From positions 1-47,787 of the IMG/VR virus record IMGVR_UViG_3300019999_000001: a stretch of 47,787 nt of DNA; one strand, 5' to 3'. Of this stretch, positions 33,638 through 40,665 are shown one piece after another (within the stretch, counting starts at the first letter, position 1; every line of letters starts with the position of its first letter). The notes under the pieces are model-generated. The model was not told the origin of the DNA. It made no database searches and worked only from the letters and a program-made list of their open reading frames with translations. The stretch comes from a virus. The translations under genes and the position numbers were made by a program.

Positions 33638-34011
33638 TGACCCGTAGCCGTGTCTTCCGGGGGAGAGCCACCCAAATTATGGTGGCTGATCTTCTACGTA
33701 AGCACGGCGTCACCAATGCGGAGTCCCGCGCAGCTAGCCTGCCCGGCGAGGACATCCTATACGTCAAGGATTTATCTATAGAGGTGAAGACTGGTGGCAG
33801 CGATAAGCTGCTACCCGCCCTCAGGCAGGCAAAAAAGAACGCAGGTCCCAAAAAATTTCCGCTAGTTTTTTGGCGGCCGAACGGCTACGGCGAGAAGCGA
33901 ATAGATGACTGGGTCGTGGCAATGACCCTCTCGGATGCTATAATTATTCTCAGGAAAGCTAGACTGCTTTCGCCCGAGAGGAAAAGATATGATCAAGCCA
34001 CCGACGATTAA
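33637..34011 (+). CDS. Holliday junction resolvase-like nuclease (PD-(D/E)XK)
   Basis: 124 aa. Basic N-terminus (MTRSRVFRGRATQ), helix VADLLRKHGVTNAES, then the metal site: Asp39 in PGEDILYV and Glu49-Val-Lys51 in LSIEVKTGG. It continues with an FPLVFWRPNGYG strand and loop. Size and motif order match Hjc/RecU-type or VRR-type resolvases used to process branched replication DNA. Branch specificity is inferred. Confidence 0.75.
   Translation: MTRSRVFRGRATQIMVADLLRKHGVTNAESRAASLPGEDILYVKDLSIEVKTGGSDKLLPALRQAKKNAGPKKFPLVFWRPNGYGEKRIDDWVVAMTLSDAIIILRKARLLSPERKRYDQATDD
33939..33944 (+). promoter_or_regulatory. Possible -10 box (TGCTATAAT)
   Basis: A perfect TATAAT with a TG two bases upstream lies inside the resolvase gene, 45 bases before the ATG at 33989. 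It may be an internal early promoter or chance; no -35 seen. Confidence 0.3.
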
Positions 34012-34375
34012 CATGGACGAGTTTGAGGACGATTTCGAGCCTAAGAAGAGCAAGGGCAAAAAGAACAAGAAGAAGAGTCCGGAACTTGACCCCGAACTAT
34101 GCCCCGTCTGCCAGAACAAGACTCTACTTGAGTCCCTGGAAGCCGAGGGTCTTGTCTTAACAGGAGTCAAGGCCATTCTCGATCAGGACGCTCCTACTAT
34201 TGTTGACGTAATGAATGTGTCGGACCAGTACATAGCACACACTGCGATCAGCCTGTACGCCAAGTCTCTGTATGATATCTCCGAGATTATCGGAGCGGAC
34301 TGGAGGGTGATCCTTGAAACATTCCGTGAGCAAGTCGAAACGTCCCTTTACCATGCCAGTAGAGACGAAGAGTGA
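33989..34375 (+). CDS. Hypothetical early protein with CxxC
   Basis: 128 aa. Start follows GAGAGGAAAAGAT. Acidic/basic N-terminus (DEFEDDFEPKKSKGKKNKKKS), then CPVCQNKTLL and a helical domain (VMNVSDQYIAHTAISLYAKSLYDISEIIGADWRVILETF). It sits between resolvase and primase genes. Function unknown. Confidence 0.65.
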   Translation: MIKPPTINMDEFEDDFEPKKSKGKKNKKKSPELDPELCPVCQNKTLLESLEAEGLVLTGVKAILDQDAPTIVDVMNVSDQYIAHTAISLYAKSLYDISEIIGADWRVILETFREQVETSLYHASRDEE

Positions 34376-34685
34376 ATGCTCAATAGACGAAGTTCTTTCA
34401 ATGTTTACGGACATGGCTATCCCTTCGGGCCATGGCTGGGTCCGGATGCACTGCCCTTTCCACGAGGACCACATCAAGAGCGCGAGCGTAAATCACCAAG
34501 CGAACGCCTTCAGTTGCATGGCTTGTGGCGTCCGTGGGAACTCCTACAGCCTGCTGAAGCAGCAGCTTCGGTTGGATCACTCTGAGACCGTGACCCGTTT
34601 GCACGACCTTGGGGGTGGTAGGGTAAGTGAGATCAAAAGACCCCGCCGTTCCGAGCTGTTTGCAAGGGAGCTAATGTGGTCTTGA
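34314..34685 (+). CDS. DNA primase zinc-finger subunit (CHC2-type)
   Basis: 123 aa. CPFHEDHIKSASVN and FSCMACGVRGNSYSLL form the CHC2 zinc finger of DnaG primases that reads the template. No polymerase or TOPRIM domain follows in frame; that part is encoded by the next gene. Start chosen at TTG because GGAGGG lies 6 bases upstream; the ATG at 34353 is the alternative. Confidence 0.8.
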   Translation: MKHSVSKSKRPFTMPVETKSECSIDEVLSMFTDMAIPSGHGWVRMHCPFHEDHIKSASVNHQANAFSCMACGVRGNSYSLLKQQLRLDHSETVTRLHDLGGGRVSEIKRPRRSELFARELMWS

Positions 34686-35323
34686 CCGACGAACGCAAAG
34701 CGGTCCTCACGGACCGCTCTTGGCTGTACTATCAGAACGTGATCGAAGTGGTTCCCTACTTGGAGATGCGTGGCATCTCGAAAGAGATAGCAGACGTCTT
34801 CCGCTTGGGTTGTGTCACCGAGGGTGAGTTCATTCATAGACTGTCGATCCCGTACCTCACTCCTGGAGGGGTTGTCGGGTTCAAGTATGGTTGTGTCAAC
34901 CTGTCCCACGGTGATCACAAAGAGGAGGGGTTGAACTGCAAGAAGTACCTGTATGAGCCAGGTGTCAAGCACCAGCTGTACAACGCCCAGACCCTCATCC
35001 GTGCCACGGACGTAGTGGTCATCACCGAAGGTGAACTTGACGCGATCAGCGTCGAAGCCCTGTGTGACATCCCAGCTGTCGGTTATCCAGGTGCATCCAC
35101 CTGGACCAGCAACGGCAACGAGTATTGGCCGTTGTGTTTCGAGGGTATCCCAGAGGTCATCGTCATCGCGGACGGTGACCAGCCTGGCAAGGATGCCGCT
35201 AAGGCTGTGGCCCAGTCGATTGGGAACACGGCCAGGGTGGTACAATTAGGGGATGGTTTGGATGCCAACTCCTACATCGTAGACCGAGGGGTTTACGAAT
35301 TTCTCGAGAGGATCACAGAATGA
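34676..35323 (+). CDS. DNA primase TOPRIM subunit
   Basis: 215 aa, GTG start after AAGGGAG. TOPRIM site: VVITEGELDA (Glu118) and VIVIADGDQPG (Asp166, Asp168), followed by the usual 'GKDAA' helix. An N-terminal region (YLEMRGISKEIADVFRLG) resembles the DnaG lead-in to the catalytic core. With the CHC2 gene upstream it forms a split primase; the two genes overlap by 10 bases, in different frames. Makes RNA primers for replication. Confidence 0.85.
   Translation: MVLTDERKAVLTDRSWLYYQNVIEVVPYLEMRGISKEIADVFRLGCVTEGEFIHRLSIPYLTPGGVVGFKYGCVNLSHGDHKEEGLNCKKYLYEPGVKHQLYNAQTLIRATDVVVITEGELDAISVEALCDIPAVGYPGASTWTSNGNEYWPLCFEGIPEVIVIADGDQPGKDAAKAVAQSIGNTARVVQLGDGLDANSYIVDRGVYEFLERITE
35241..35246 (+). 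promoter_or_regulatory. Possible extended -10 box (GGTGGTACAAT)
   Basis: TACAAT preceded by GGTGG, 74 bases before the start at 35320 and inside the primase gene. Similar to the recurring early element. Confidence 0.3.
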
Positions 35324-35661
35324 CCGAGGAAAAGAAGGCAGTCAAGAGCGAGGACGAGCAGGTCCGCGTCACCGACGCACCGGTACAGGAAGGCAAACCA
35401 CAGTTTGTCGTTGGTGATGAGGTTGTGGTCAATCGTGGACTGGTCGCCGAGATTGTGCAGTGGGATGAGCCCAACAACCTTGTTGTGTACAGGGCTAACG
35501 TCGGCGGTGGCACTGACACCACGACCGCACCAATCTCTCACACCGATGTCCGCCCGCTCAAGGGTTTCAAGGTGAGTGACGTCGAGCAGCGTCCCGTGCA
35601 GGGTGCCCCGGTGGAGCGTAAGGACGAAGTCACGACTTACGACAAGTTCTCTGGCGCATAG
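35320..35661 (+). CDS. Hypothetical protein with small beta-barrel-like domain
   Basis: 113 aa, ATGA overlap with the primase stop. The central part (FVVGDEVVVNRGLVAEIVQWDEPNNLVVYRA) reads like an SH3- or KOW-type barrel. Both ends are charged and flexible. Immediately upstream of the RpfB-like gene (stop TAG followed directly by ATG). No family name can be given. Confidence 0.65.
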   Translation: MTEEKKAVKSEDEQVRVTDAPVQEGKPQFVVGDEVVVNRGLVAEIVQWDEPNNLVVYRANVGGGTDTTTAPISHTDVRPLKGFKVSDVEQRPVQGAPVERKDEVTTYDKFSGA

Positions 35662-36456
35662 ATGAGGACCAGCCTCAGCAGGCTGGCGGTTGCTTGGTTG
35701 ATCGGCATCCTGCTGATGGTTGGTGTGCTGACTGCGACTGCTGGCAACTCTCTTAATATTCCCTACAAACCAGTCGCGTGGACGGGGAACGTTTATCTCC
35801 CGCCCACGGTTCACTACTCAGCCACCGAAACCCACAAGAAAACCATCCCTCCTATAACTGTCCATAAAGATGACTACAACGTGGTTCTGAACCACGTTAA
35901 ACTAGTCAAGCCAGGTAAGCCCGGCTACGTAAAGGATAGTTTCCTTGTCTACTACACCAACTCACACGTTGATGTTCGTAAGCACGTTGTGCATGTGGTT
36001 GTCAAGCCGACACCTGCGATTGTTGCGATAGGTAAGTATGTTCACCCAAGTTTACCGCCACCACCACCGGCCGCGCCTACGACACCACCTGTACAAGCAG
36101 CTGCACCATCTAACACTAATCAGCCCGCTCCGCCAGCCGTGCTACAGCCTGTTCCTGTACCTGTCTATAGCGGGGGGGACCCTCGTAGTATCGCAGAATC
36201 CATGGTCTCCGCAGGGCAGTGGTCCTGTCTCGATCAGCTTTGGGAGCATGAGTCAGGGTGGAACGTTTCAGCCTACAACCCAAGTGGTGCTTACGGAATT
36301 CCCCAAGCACTGCCCGGAAGCAAGATGGCGTCAGCTGGAGCAGATTGGCAGACTAATCCCCGTACCCAGATCGTCTGGGGATTGGGATACATTGCGGGTG
36401 TTTATGGAAGTCCTTGCGGAGCTTGGGATCACGAACTCGCCTTCAACTGGTACTGA
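35662..36456 (+). CDS. RpfB-like secreted transglycosylase (G5 + SLT domains)
   Basis: 264 aa. N-terminal hydrophobic signal or anchor (RLAVAWLIGILLMVGVLTATAG). Residues about 40-125 look like a G5 domain (TETHKKTIPPITVHKDDYNVVLNHV, KPGYVKDSFLVYYTNS, HVVHVVVKPTPAIVAIGKYV). A Pro-rich linker follows, then an Rpf/SLT-type lytic transglycosylase (about 175-264): CLDQLWEHESGWN with the catalytic Glu, NPSGAYGIPQALPGSKM, WGLGYIAGVYGSPCGAWDH. Domain order recalls RpfB of actinobacteria. Acts outside the membrane on peptidoglycan. Unusual in an early replication block; could loosen the wall, wake dormant cells or aid lysis. Confidence 0.8.
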   Translation: MRTSLSRLAVAWLIGILLMVGVLTATAGNSLNIPYKPVAWTGNVYLPPTVHYSATETHKKTIPPITVHKDDYNVVLNHVKLVKPGKPGYVKDSFLVYYTNSHVDVRKHVVHVVVKPTPAIVAIGKYVHPSLPPPPPAAPTTPPVQAAAPSNTNQPAPPAVLQPVPVPVYSGGDPRSIAESMVSAGQWSCLDQLWEHESGWNVSAYNPSGAYGIPQALPGSKMASAGADWQTNPRTQIVWGLGYIAGVYGSPCGAWDHELAFNWY

Positions 36457-36464
36457 GGAGTAAG

Positions 36465-36767
36465 ATGACGGGTATAGCACCAGTCTTTTACGGGTGGGGA
36501 GTACGAGACCCATCGTCACTCGACCCGACCACTCGTAACTACTACGCTGGTGCTTACCTGAACCATCATTACACCACGATGAGTTACAATGCTAAATGTC
36601 CGGAAGGACACGAAGCTGTTTGGATTGGTACGAATAGGTTCGAAGAAGGTTACGATCGACTGCATCTAGAAGTTAACTGCGAGGTATGTGATGCCGGACG
36701 TGTTGGACTTGTCGAAGCTCTCTCAGACACCCGAGGACAAGGCTTTCGAACAGTTCGTGGAGCATAA
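36465..36767 (+). CDS. Hypothetical zinc-binding early protein
   Basis: 100 aa; start chosen after GAGGAGTAAG. CPEGHEAVWIGTN and VNCEVCDAG form a probable Cys/His zinc site. The front half is aromatic (VFYGWGVRDP, YYAGAYLNHHYTTMSY). Overlaps the next gene by 77 bases. Confidence 0.6.
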   Translation: MTGIAPVFYGWGVRDPSSLDPTTRNYYAGAYLNHHYTTMSYNAKCPEGHEAVWIGTNRFEEGYDRLHLEVNCEVCDAGRVGLVEALSDTRGQGFRTVRGA

Positions 36768-36882
36768 GTTAACCGAGCCCTACAAATCTGACCAGAGGTT
36801 CGTTGAGTTGCTACGCATCTTCTTTGTAGCCGGTTGGGAAGCCTGCTATGATTACGAAGATAGGCTAGGGGACGATACATAA
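36691..36882 (+). CDS. Small acidic early protein
   Basis: 63 aa, ATG 6 bases after GAGG. Helical and acidic (TPEDKAFEQFVEHKLTEPYKSDQRFVELLRIFFVAGWEACYDY). TAATG overlap with the next gene; long overlap with the previous one. No family recognised. Confidence 0.6.
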   Translation: MPDVLDLSKLSQTPEDKAFEQFVEHKLTEPYKSDQRFVELLRIFFVAGWEACYDYEDRLGDDT

Positions 36883-37028
36883 TGCCGAAGGGTAGGCCGT
36901 CCAAGCGGACTAAGTGGTATACTATCACTGACTCCCGTAGGGAAGAGCCGCACAAAGAGCAAGGCATGAAGATCTGGCCCAAGCCAGAGGAAAAGAAAAA
37001 GGGGTTCTTCGGTAAGAAAAAGAAATGA
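36882..37028 (+). CDS. Small lysine-rich protein
   Basis: 48 aa, starts in TAATG and ends in ATGA overlap with the exonuclease gene. Strongly basic at both ends (PKGRPSKRTKW; PEEKKKGFFGKKKK). Likely binds nucleic acid. Contains a TATACT box at 36918-36923. Confidence 0.65.
   Translation: MPKGRPSKRTKWYTITDSRREEPHKEQGMKIWPKPEEKKKGFFGKKKK
36913..36923 (+). promoter_or_regulatory. Extended -10 promoter element (AGTGGTATACT)
   Basis: Same word as the other early elements (GTGG then TATACT), 102 bases before the exonuclease start and inside a small gene. Confidence 0.35.
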
Positions 37029-37789
37029 GTGGAATGAATGGCCCAAAGATACTCACGCTAGACATAGAGCTATTCCCTAATTTAGCCTATGTCTACGGGC
37101 TGTTCAAACAAAACATTAATCTGGCGGGCTTGAAAGAGTCCGCCAGAGTTTGTTGTTTCGCGGCTAAATGGTTAGGAGAACGCAATGTTATGTTCTTCTC
37201 TGAATACCATCAGAGCACAAGGGAAATGCTTGACGCCGCACACCAATTACTTAGCGAAGCGGATATCGTTGTACACTACAACGGGACATCGTTCGACATC
37301 CCGCACCTACGGCGGGAGTTATTCGTCGCCGGATATTCACCGCCTGCTCCGTTCCAGGAGATTGATTTACTGCGCGTCATGCGCAACCGTTTCAAGTTCA
37401 CGTCCAACAAGCTAGCTTACATACTGCCTGCGGTGGGGTTGTCAGGCAAAGGTCACATGCAGATGGAGGACTGGATCAAGTGCATGCTAGGCGATGAGAA
37501 AGCCTGGCGGAAGATGATGCTGTACTGCATGCGTGATGTGCGCATCGAAGAGAGACTATACTTACGGGTGCAACCATGGATCAAAAACCATCCACACGTG
37601 GGCCTATACTCGGACGAGGTTGGTATCCTACCGGATGCCTGCAGCCACTGCGGAAGCACGAAGCTTGTCCGTGAGGGGCACAGGTATACGCAGCGGGGTA
37701 AGTACCCGCGCTATCATTGCGGTAGTTGCGGTGCCTGGGGCACCGGTAGTAAGGCAGAGGCTTTGGTTAAGATTGGGAGCATCGGATGA
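37025..37789 (+). CDS. DEDD-type 3'-5' exonuclease (RNase H-like) with C-terminal zinc ribbon
   Basis: 254 aa. Exonuclease motifs: ILTLDIELFP (Asp13, Glu15), ADIVVHYNGTSFDIPHL, and MLYCMRDVRIEERLY. These match the YprB/RNase_H_2 and family-B polymerase exonuclease fold. The C-terminal 45 residues hold a four-Cys ribbon (CSHCGSTK, CGSCGAWG). There is no polymerase domain, so it is probably a stand-alone proofreader or processing nuclease acting beside a host polymerase. Confidence 0.8.
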   Translation: MSGMNGPKILTLDIELFPNLAYVYGLFKQNINLAGLKESARVCCFAAKWLGERNVMFFSEYHQSTREMLDAAHQLLSEADIVVHYNGTSFDIPHLRRELFVAGYSPPAPFQEIDLLRVMRNRFKFTSNKLAYILPAVGLSGKGHMQMEDWIKCMLGDEKAWRKMMLYCMRDVRIEERLYLRVQPWIKNHPHVGLYSDEVGILPDACSHCGSTKLVREGHRYTQRGKYPRYHCGSCGAWGTGSKAEALVKIGSIG

Positions 37790-38199
37790 TTCTGCTAGGT
37801 TGTGGTGGTCGTGACTACATGGATCAGGCGTATGTATTCCACCGCCTGGACCTGTATCACCGGGAGTTCAATATCACCACGCTGGTGGAAGGTGGTGCAC
37901 CGGGGGCGGACACCTGGATCAGACTGTGGGGTCTACGACACCCAGATATTATTCTAGCCACCGTCAATGCCAACTGGAATGGACCTTGCCGTGAAACCTG
38001 CGATCCTGGCCATCGGCGTGCGCATCAGGGACTCACGACTACTTATTGTCCTGCGGCCGGGGTCTATCGCAATCAGGATATGCTCTCCTCGTTCAACCCG
38101 GACGAAGTTATGGCTTTTCCCGGAGGTAAAGGGACGCAGAATATGGTAGACTTAGCCATAGCGGCACAAGTGCCAGTGATTCAGACCGCTAGGAGATGA
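37786..38199 (+). CDS. DUF2493/SLOG-like (YAcAr family) protein
   Basis: 137 aa. MILLGCGGRDYMD at the start and TLVEGGAPGADTWIRLWG after the second strand are the nucleotide-binding signature of DUF2493 proteins in the SLOG superfamily. A long loop holds three His and two Cys (CRETCDPGHRRAHQ), and FPGGKGTQNMVDLA closes the fold. Family members are thought to bind nucleotides or related ligands. The phage role is unknown. Confidence 0.75.
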   Translation: MILLGCGGRDYMDQAYVFHRLDLYHREFNITTLVEGGAPGADTWIRLWGLRHPDIILATVNANWNGPCRETCDPGHRRAHQGLTTTYCPAAGVYRNQDMLSSFNPDEVMAFPGGKGTQNMVDLAIAAQVPVIQTARR

Positions 38200-38221
38200 T
38201 ACCTACCATATTGGAGTAGAG

Positions 38222-38839
38222 ATGCCAGAGAAAGCCAGAAAACACTACACGTACTCCGATATGGAACTGTTCGTTGCCAGAGCGGCCAGCTGGACCGCTC
38301 GTAAGTATCGTGACTATGGGGTTGAGTATGAAGATGCGTGTCAAGAGATACGACTTTGGCTCGCTAGCGGCCGGGAAAAAAAGGTCCGCAGGTGGCTTAA
38401 GTCTAACCCTCAGCAAACCACGCGTATCTTTTTTTCTATGCTGGACATATCCCGAGGGTATGCTGAACGCGAGAAAGCTGATAAGTCAGGCTACGCCGTT
38501 GAAGATGTTCAATGGTACTCGACGGCGTTGCTCGAAGATCTAATACCTTTAGCCTTCGATGAAACCTTTACCGGTGACGAAAGCGACGCCGAACAGAACA
38601 GCTACACCAAGCGGACCCGCCCTCCCCAGGAGGGCAACAATCTGCTGGTAATGGTTGTTGACGTTCGCTCTGGGCTGGAGAAAATTCCGACATGGGCGAA
38701 AAATATTTTGCGAAAAAATCCGTCCGACGAGGAAGCTCTAAGCTTACTGCTGAATGAACTTGGCGGTTCTCGCCCGTACATCGGGCGACGTCACGTCATT
38801 ACCAACGCTCACGCTCAGTACCTAACAAAGGATCAGTAA
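38222..38839 (+). CDS. Sigma-factor-like transcription protein
   Basis: 205 aa. Residues 8-60 (AASWTARKYRDYGVEYEDACQEIRLWL) resemble sigma-70 region 2.1-2.2, which binds RNA polymerase. The C-terminal 40 residues (SDEEALSLLLNELGG, RPYIGRRHVITNAHAQYL) could be a region 4-like helix-turn-helix. A middle acidic linker (EDLIPLAFDETFTGDESDAEQN) separates them. May direct the polymerase to phage promoters. A replication or DNA-binding role is the alternative. Confidence 0.55.
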   Translation: MPEKARKHYTYSDMELFVARAASWTARKYRDYGVEYEDACQEIRLWLASGREKKVRRWLKSNPQQTTRIFFSMLDISRGYAEREKADKSGYAVEDVQWYSTALLEDLIPLAFDETFTGDESDAEQNSYTKRTRPPQEGNNLLVMVVDVRSGLEKIPTWAKNILRKNPSDEEALSLLLNELGGSRPYIGRRHVITNAHAQYLTKDQ

Positions 38840-39027
38840 TGTCTGAACCGACCGAAGGCGTACAGCAATCCATGTTTAGCGGTGACTATTACACTGGCTA
38901 CCAAGATGGCTACAAAGAGGGTTACCGAACCACCGAGGCGTCGCTGCTGGCTAAGTATCTGCAAGGTAAGCACGAGGGTTGGGTGGCTGGTCTCGAAGAG
39001 GTTAAAGCACGTTTGGCCGCGATGTGA
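38839..39027 (+). CDS. Small early protein with YQDGYKEG motif
   Basis: 62 aa, TAATG overlap with the sigma-like gene. GYQDGYKEGYRTTE then a helix (ASLLAKYLQGKHEGWVAGLEEVKARL). The 'YxDGYxxG' turn also occurs in the product at 33032. Function unknown. Confidence 0.7.
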   Translation: MSEPTEGVQQSMFSGDYYTGYQDGYKEGYRTTEASLLAKYLQGKHEGWVAGLEEVKARLAAM

Positions 39028-39203
39028 ACACCTGTGAAATCTGTTTCAACGATACAGATGTGCTCTATGAGCGCACCAATCAGATGCTCTGTAACAACTG
39101 TCGCGGGTGGATAGATTACTGGGTTTCACTTACGCCTGCAGAACAGCAGGAAGAACTTCGACAGATGGACTTGCATGCGGGGTATTTCCATGAATCCGTT
39201 TAA
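39024..39203 (+). CDS. Small zinc-finger protein
   Basis: 59 aa, GTG start in GTGA overlap. CEIC and CNNC pairs around a short loop form a treble-clef or ribbon; then a helix (LTPAEQQEELRQMDL). First of three consecutive tiny Cys-rich genes. Probably nucleic-acid or protein binding. Confidence 0.7.
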   Translation: MNTCEICFNDTDVLYERTNQMLCNNCRGWIDYWVSLTPAEQQEELRQMDLHAGYFHESV

Positions 39204-39333
39204 TGAAACGGTGCGACTCTGTGATGTCTGCTATGAAGAACTAGATCCCGACTGGCGCTATAATCGGTGTGAGGATTGCCGTGATGATGACATCCAGCGT
39301 GAATACGATATCGAGTGGGAAGGTTGGGCGTGA
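39190..39333 (+). CDS. Small zinc-finger protein
   Basis: 47 aa; start lies inside the end of the previous gene (14-base overlap). CDVC and CEDC pairs with acidic C-terminus (DDDIQREYDIEWE). Its stop overlaps the phosphatase start (GTGA). Confidence 0.65.
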   Translation: MNPFNETVRLCDVCYEELDPDWRYNRCEDCRDDDIQREYDIEWEGWA

Positions 39334-39656
39334 ACTTCTACCTACCGCCTAGGGCTGACCTAATCTGGCTCGGCGTAGACCTGGACGGGACAATTGCCGA
39401 GAGTATCTGGCCCGACCCAGGGATTGGCCCACCGATAGGCCATAATCTGGTAAAGCTCCGAGAGGCTGATCGCCGAGGTTATAAGATCGTCATTCATTCT
39501 AGTCGGCCGTGGTCTGATTATGAAATGGTAGAACTTTGGCTCTGGAACTACAAGGTTCCATTCAAGTATATTCAGTTAGGTAAGCCGCTTTATGCGGCTT
39601 ATATTGACGACCGTAACATCCTGCCGGGAGCGAGTCAGTGGACACCAGCTACATAA
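39330..39656 (+). CDS. HAD-like phosphatase
   Basis: 108 aa; GTG at 39330 chosen because it overlaps the preceding stop; a GTG five codons upstream is possible. VDLDGTIAES gives the DxDGT nucleophile motif, HSSRPW the second motif and YIDDRNILPGA the metal-binding Asp pair. Compact cap-less HAD, like phage enzymes thought to act on nucleotides or 5'/3' phosphates. Substrate unknown. Confidence 0.8.
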   Translation: MNFYLPPRADLIWLGVDLDGTIAESIWPDPGIGPPIGHNLVKLREADRRGYKIVIHSSRPWSDYEMVELWLWNYKVPFKYIQLGKPLYAAYIDDRNILPGASQWTPAT

Positions 39657-39802
39657 TACCGTTCTACAATTCAAGTACGTGTCTCAATTGCTACGCACCT
39701 ATCGAAGTGATGATCTTCCGTGGGCATGGCTGGTGTAGTGAAGATTGCCGTAAGGCGCTGGTCCAAAAAGAAGCTGCTGTTTTGGAGCGTCTCGATGCGT
39801 AA
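39638..39802 (+). CDS. Small treble-clef zinc protein
   Basis: 54 aa, GTG start inside the phosphatase gene. CLNC and the later GWCSEDCRKALVQ helix match a treble-clef finger such as those of small phage FCS-like proteins. Overlaps the lipoprotein gene start by 8 bases. Confidence 0.65.
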   Translation: MDTSYIIPFYNSSTCLNCYAPIEVMIFRGHGWCSEDCRKALVQKEAAVLERLDA

Positions 39803-40205
39803 GCTCGTGATTCTAAGCCTCGCTTTTTTCCTAGGGGTAGTAGGATGTACCTCCGGGGCTAAAAGTCCGTCTGTGGGGCAACGTAGTCCCAGCAAAGTGG
39901 CATCTGCGATGCTCAACCCAGCGGTCACGCAGGCTACCATCCATCAAACCATCTGCGTGAAGGGCTGGACGAAGACGATCCGGCCCAGGAACTTACCCAC
40001 TAGGCGAGGCTACGAGGATGACCATATCATTCCATTGGAACTCGGTGGCGCGCCATCCGCTAAAGTTAACTTACGCTTCGTGCCATTACCACGGGCACGT
40101 CGTGATGACGTTCTGGAGAATCAGCTGCGCGGTCAGGTATGTGCGCATGCGATCACCTTGGCCGAAGGACAGAAAGAAATGCTAGCTGCGAAGCAGGGAG
40201 AATAA
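39795..40205 (+). CDS. Lipoprotein with HNH-like nuclease domain
   Basis: 136 aa; ATG at 39795 chosen because it places a clear lipoprotein signal at the N-terminus: MRKLVILSLAFFLGVVGC with lipobox VVGC. The mature part has a conserved ICVKGWTKTIRP, YEDDHIIPLELGG (likely catalytic His), NLRFVPLPRAR and helical end. This pattern matches a family of secreted actinobacterial HNH-type proteins. It would sit on the outer face of the membrane, where a nuclease could attack incoming or released DNA. Function in superinfection exclusion is speculation. Confidence 0.75.
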   Translation: MRKLVILSLAFFLGVVGCTSGAKSPSVGQRSPSKVASAMLNPAVTQATIHQTICVKGWTKTIRPRNLPTRRGYEDDHIIPLELGGAPSAKVNLRFVPLPRARRDDVLENQLRGQVCAHAITLAEGQKEMLAAKQGE

Positions 40206-40206
40206 G

Positions 40207-40386
40207 ATGTGGCGTAAGGCAACGAAAAGCGGCAACGGCGCTTGCGTAGAAGTGAACATCAGACCTAGACGCGTACTGGTCCGTGATACCAAAGATCCGG
40301 ACGGAGCTATCCTAAAGTTCACTCATCCTGAGTGGCGCGCATTTCTTGCAGGTGTTCGAGCCAATGAGTTTGATCTGCCTGTATAG
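40207..40386 (+). CDS. DUF397 protein
   Basis: 59 aa covering one complete domain: MWRKATKSGNGACVEVN, VLVRDTKDPDGAILKFT, PEWRAFLAGVRANEFD. This is the DUF397 signature, abundant in Streptomyces and relatives, where the gene is usually paired with an XRE-type regulator and linked to development or metabolism. Here it is the last gene of the rightward block, with no regulator next to it. Ribosome site GGGAGAATAAG. Probably acquired from the host; could mimic or titrate a host partner. Confidence 0.88.
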   Translation: MWRKATKSGNGACVEVNIRPRRVLVRDTKDPDGAILKFTHPEWRAFLAGVRANEFDLPV

Positions 40387-40504
40387 CTCTGTCAGCTACC
40401 GCACGCCTTCTAGTTTCATAAGTACGCCAGTAGGCGTTCTCGTCCTCTAAAGCACACCGCACGCGCTCATCGGCGCGTGCGGCTTCTTGTGTTTTATCGG
40501 TCAT
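40319..40504 (-). CDS. Small charged hypothetical protein
   Basis: 61 aa, ATGA overlap with its upstream gene. Helical and charged (AARADERVRCALEDENAYWRTYETRRRAVADRA, then WLEHLQEMRATQDE). Its 3' end overlaps the convergent DUF397 gene by 68 bases, and the early-block terminator lies in its 5' part, an unusual arrangement. No family recognised. Confidence 0.6.
   Translation of the reverse strand: MTDKTQEAARADERVRCALEDENAYWRTYETRRRAVADRAIQADQTHWLEHLQEMRATQDE
40457..40495 (+). terminator. Rho-independent terminator of the early block
   Basis: CCGCACGCGC (40457-40466) and GCGCGTGCGG (40473-40482) make a perfect 10-bp stem with a 6-base loop, followed by a T-rich run to about 40495. It ends rightward transcription 70 bases after DUF397 and lies within the start of the opposing gene. 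Confidence 0.8.
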
Positions 40505-40665
40505 GGGATGGTAGCCACATTGGTTATACAGTTGTCGCGGCAGCGCAGATTCTTAGGTGCTCCGCAGTCTAGGCAGCGCGACAGTTCTACGCACGCGGAT
40601 GTACACCCGTGGCAGTAGCTACCTTGAATGCATGGCCGCCGTACAGGTGTTGGTGACTCGGTCAT
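40501..40665 (-). CDS. Cys-rich small zinc protein
   Basis: 54 aa with eight Cys (PCIQGSYCHGCTSACVELSRC, CGAPKNLRC, NC). Start after GGGAGG. Probably binds two zinc ions. Overlaps both neighbours by 4 bases. Function unknown. Confidence 0.7.
   Translation of the reverse strand: MTESPTPVRRPCIQGSYCHGCTSACVELSRCLDCGAPKNLRCRDNCITNVATIP

Noticed and set aside
37025-37789. Family B DNA polymerase
   Set aside because: Only the exonuclease fold and a zinc ribbon are present; there are no polymerase motifs and the protein is too short.
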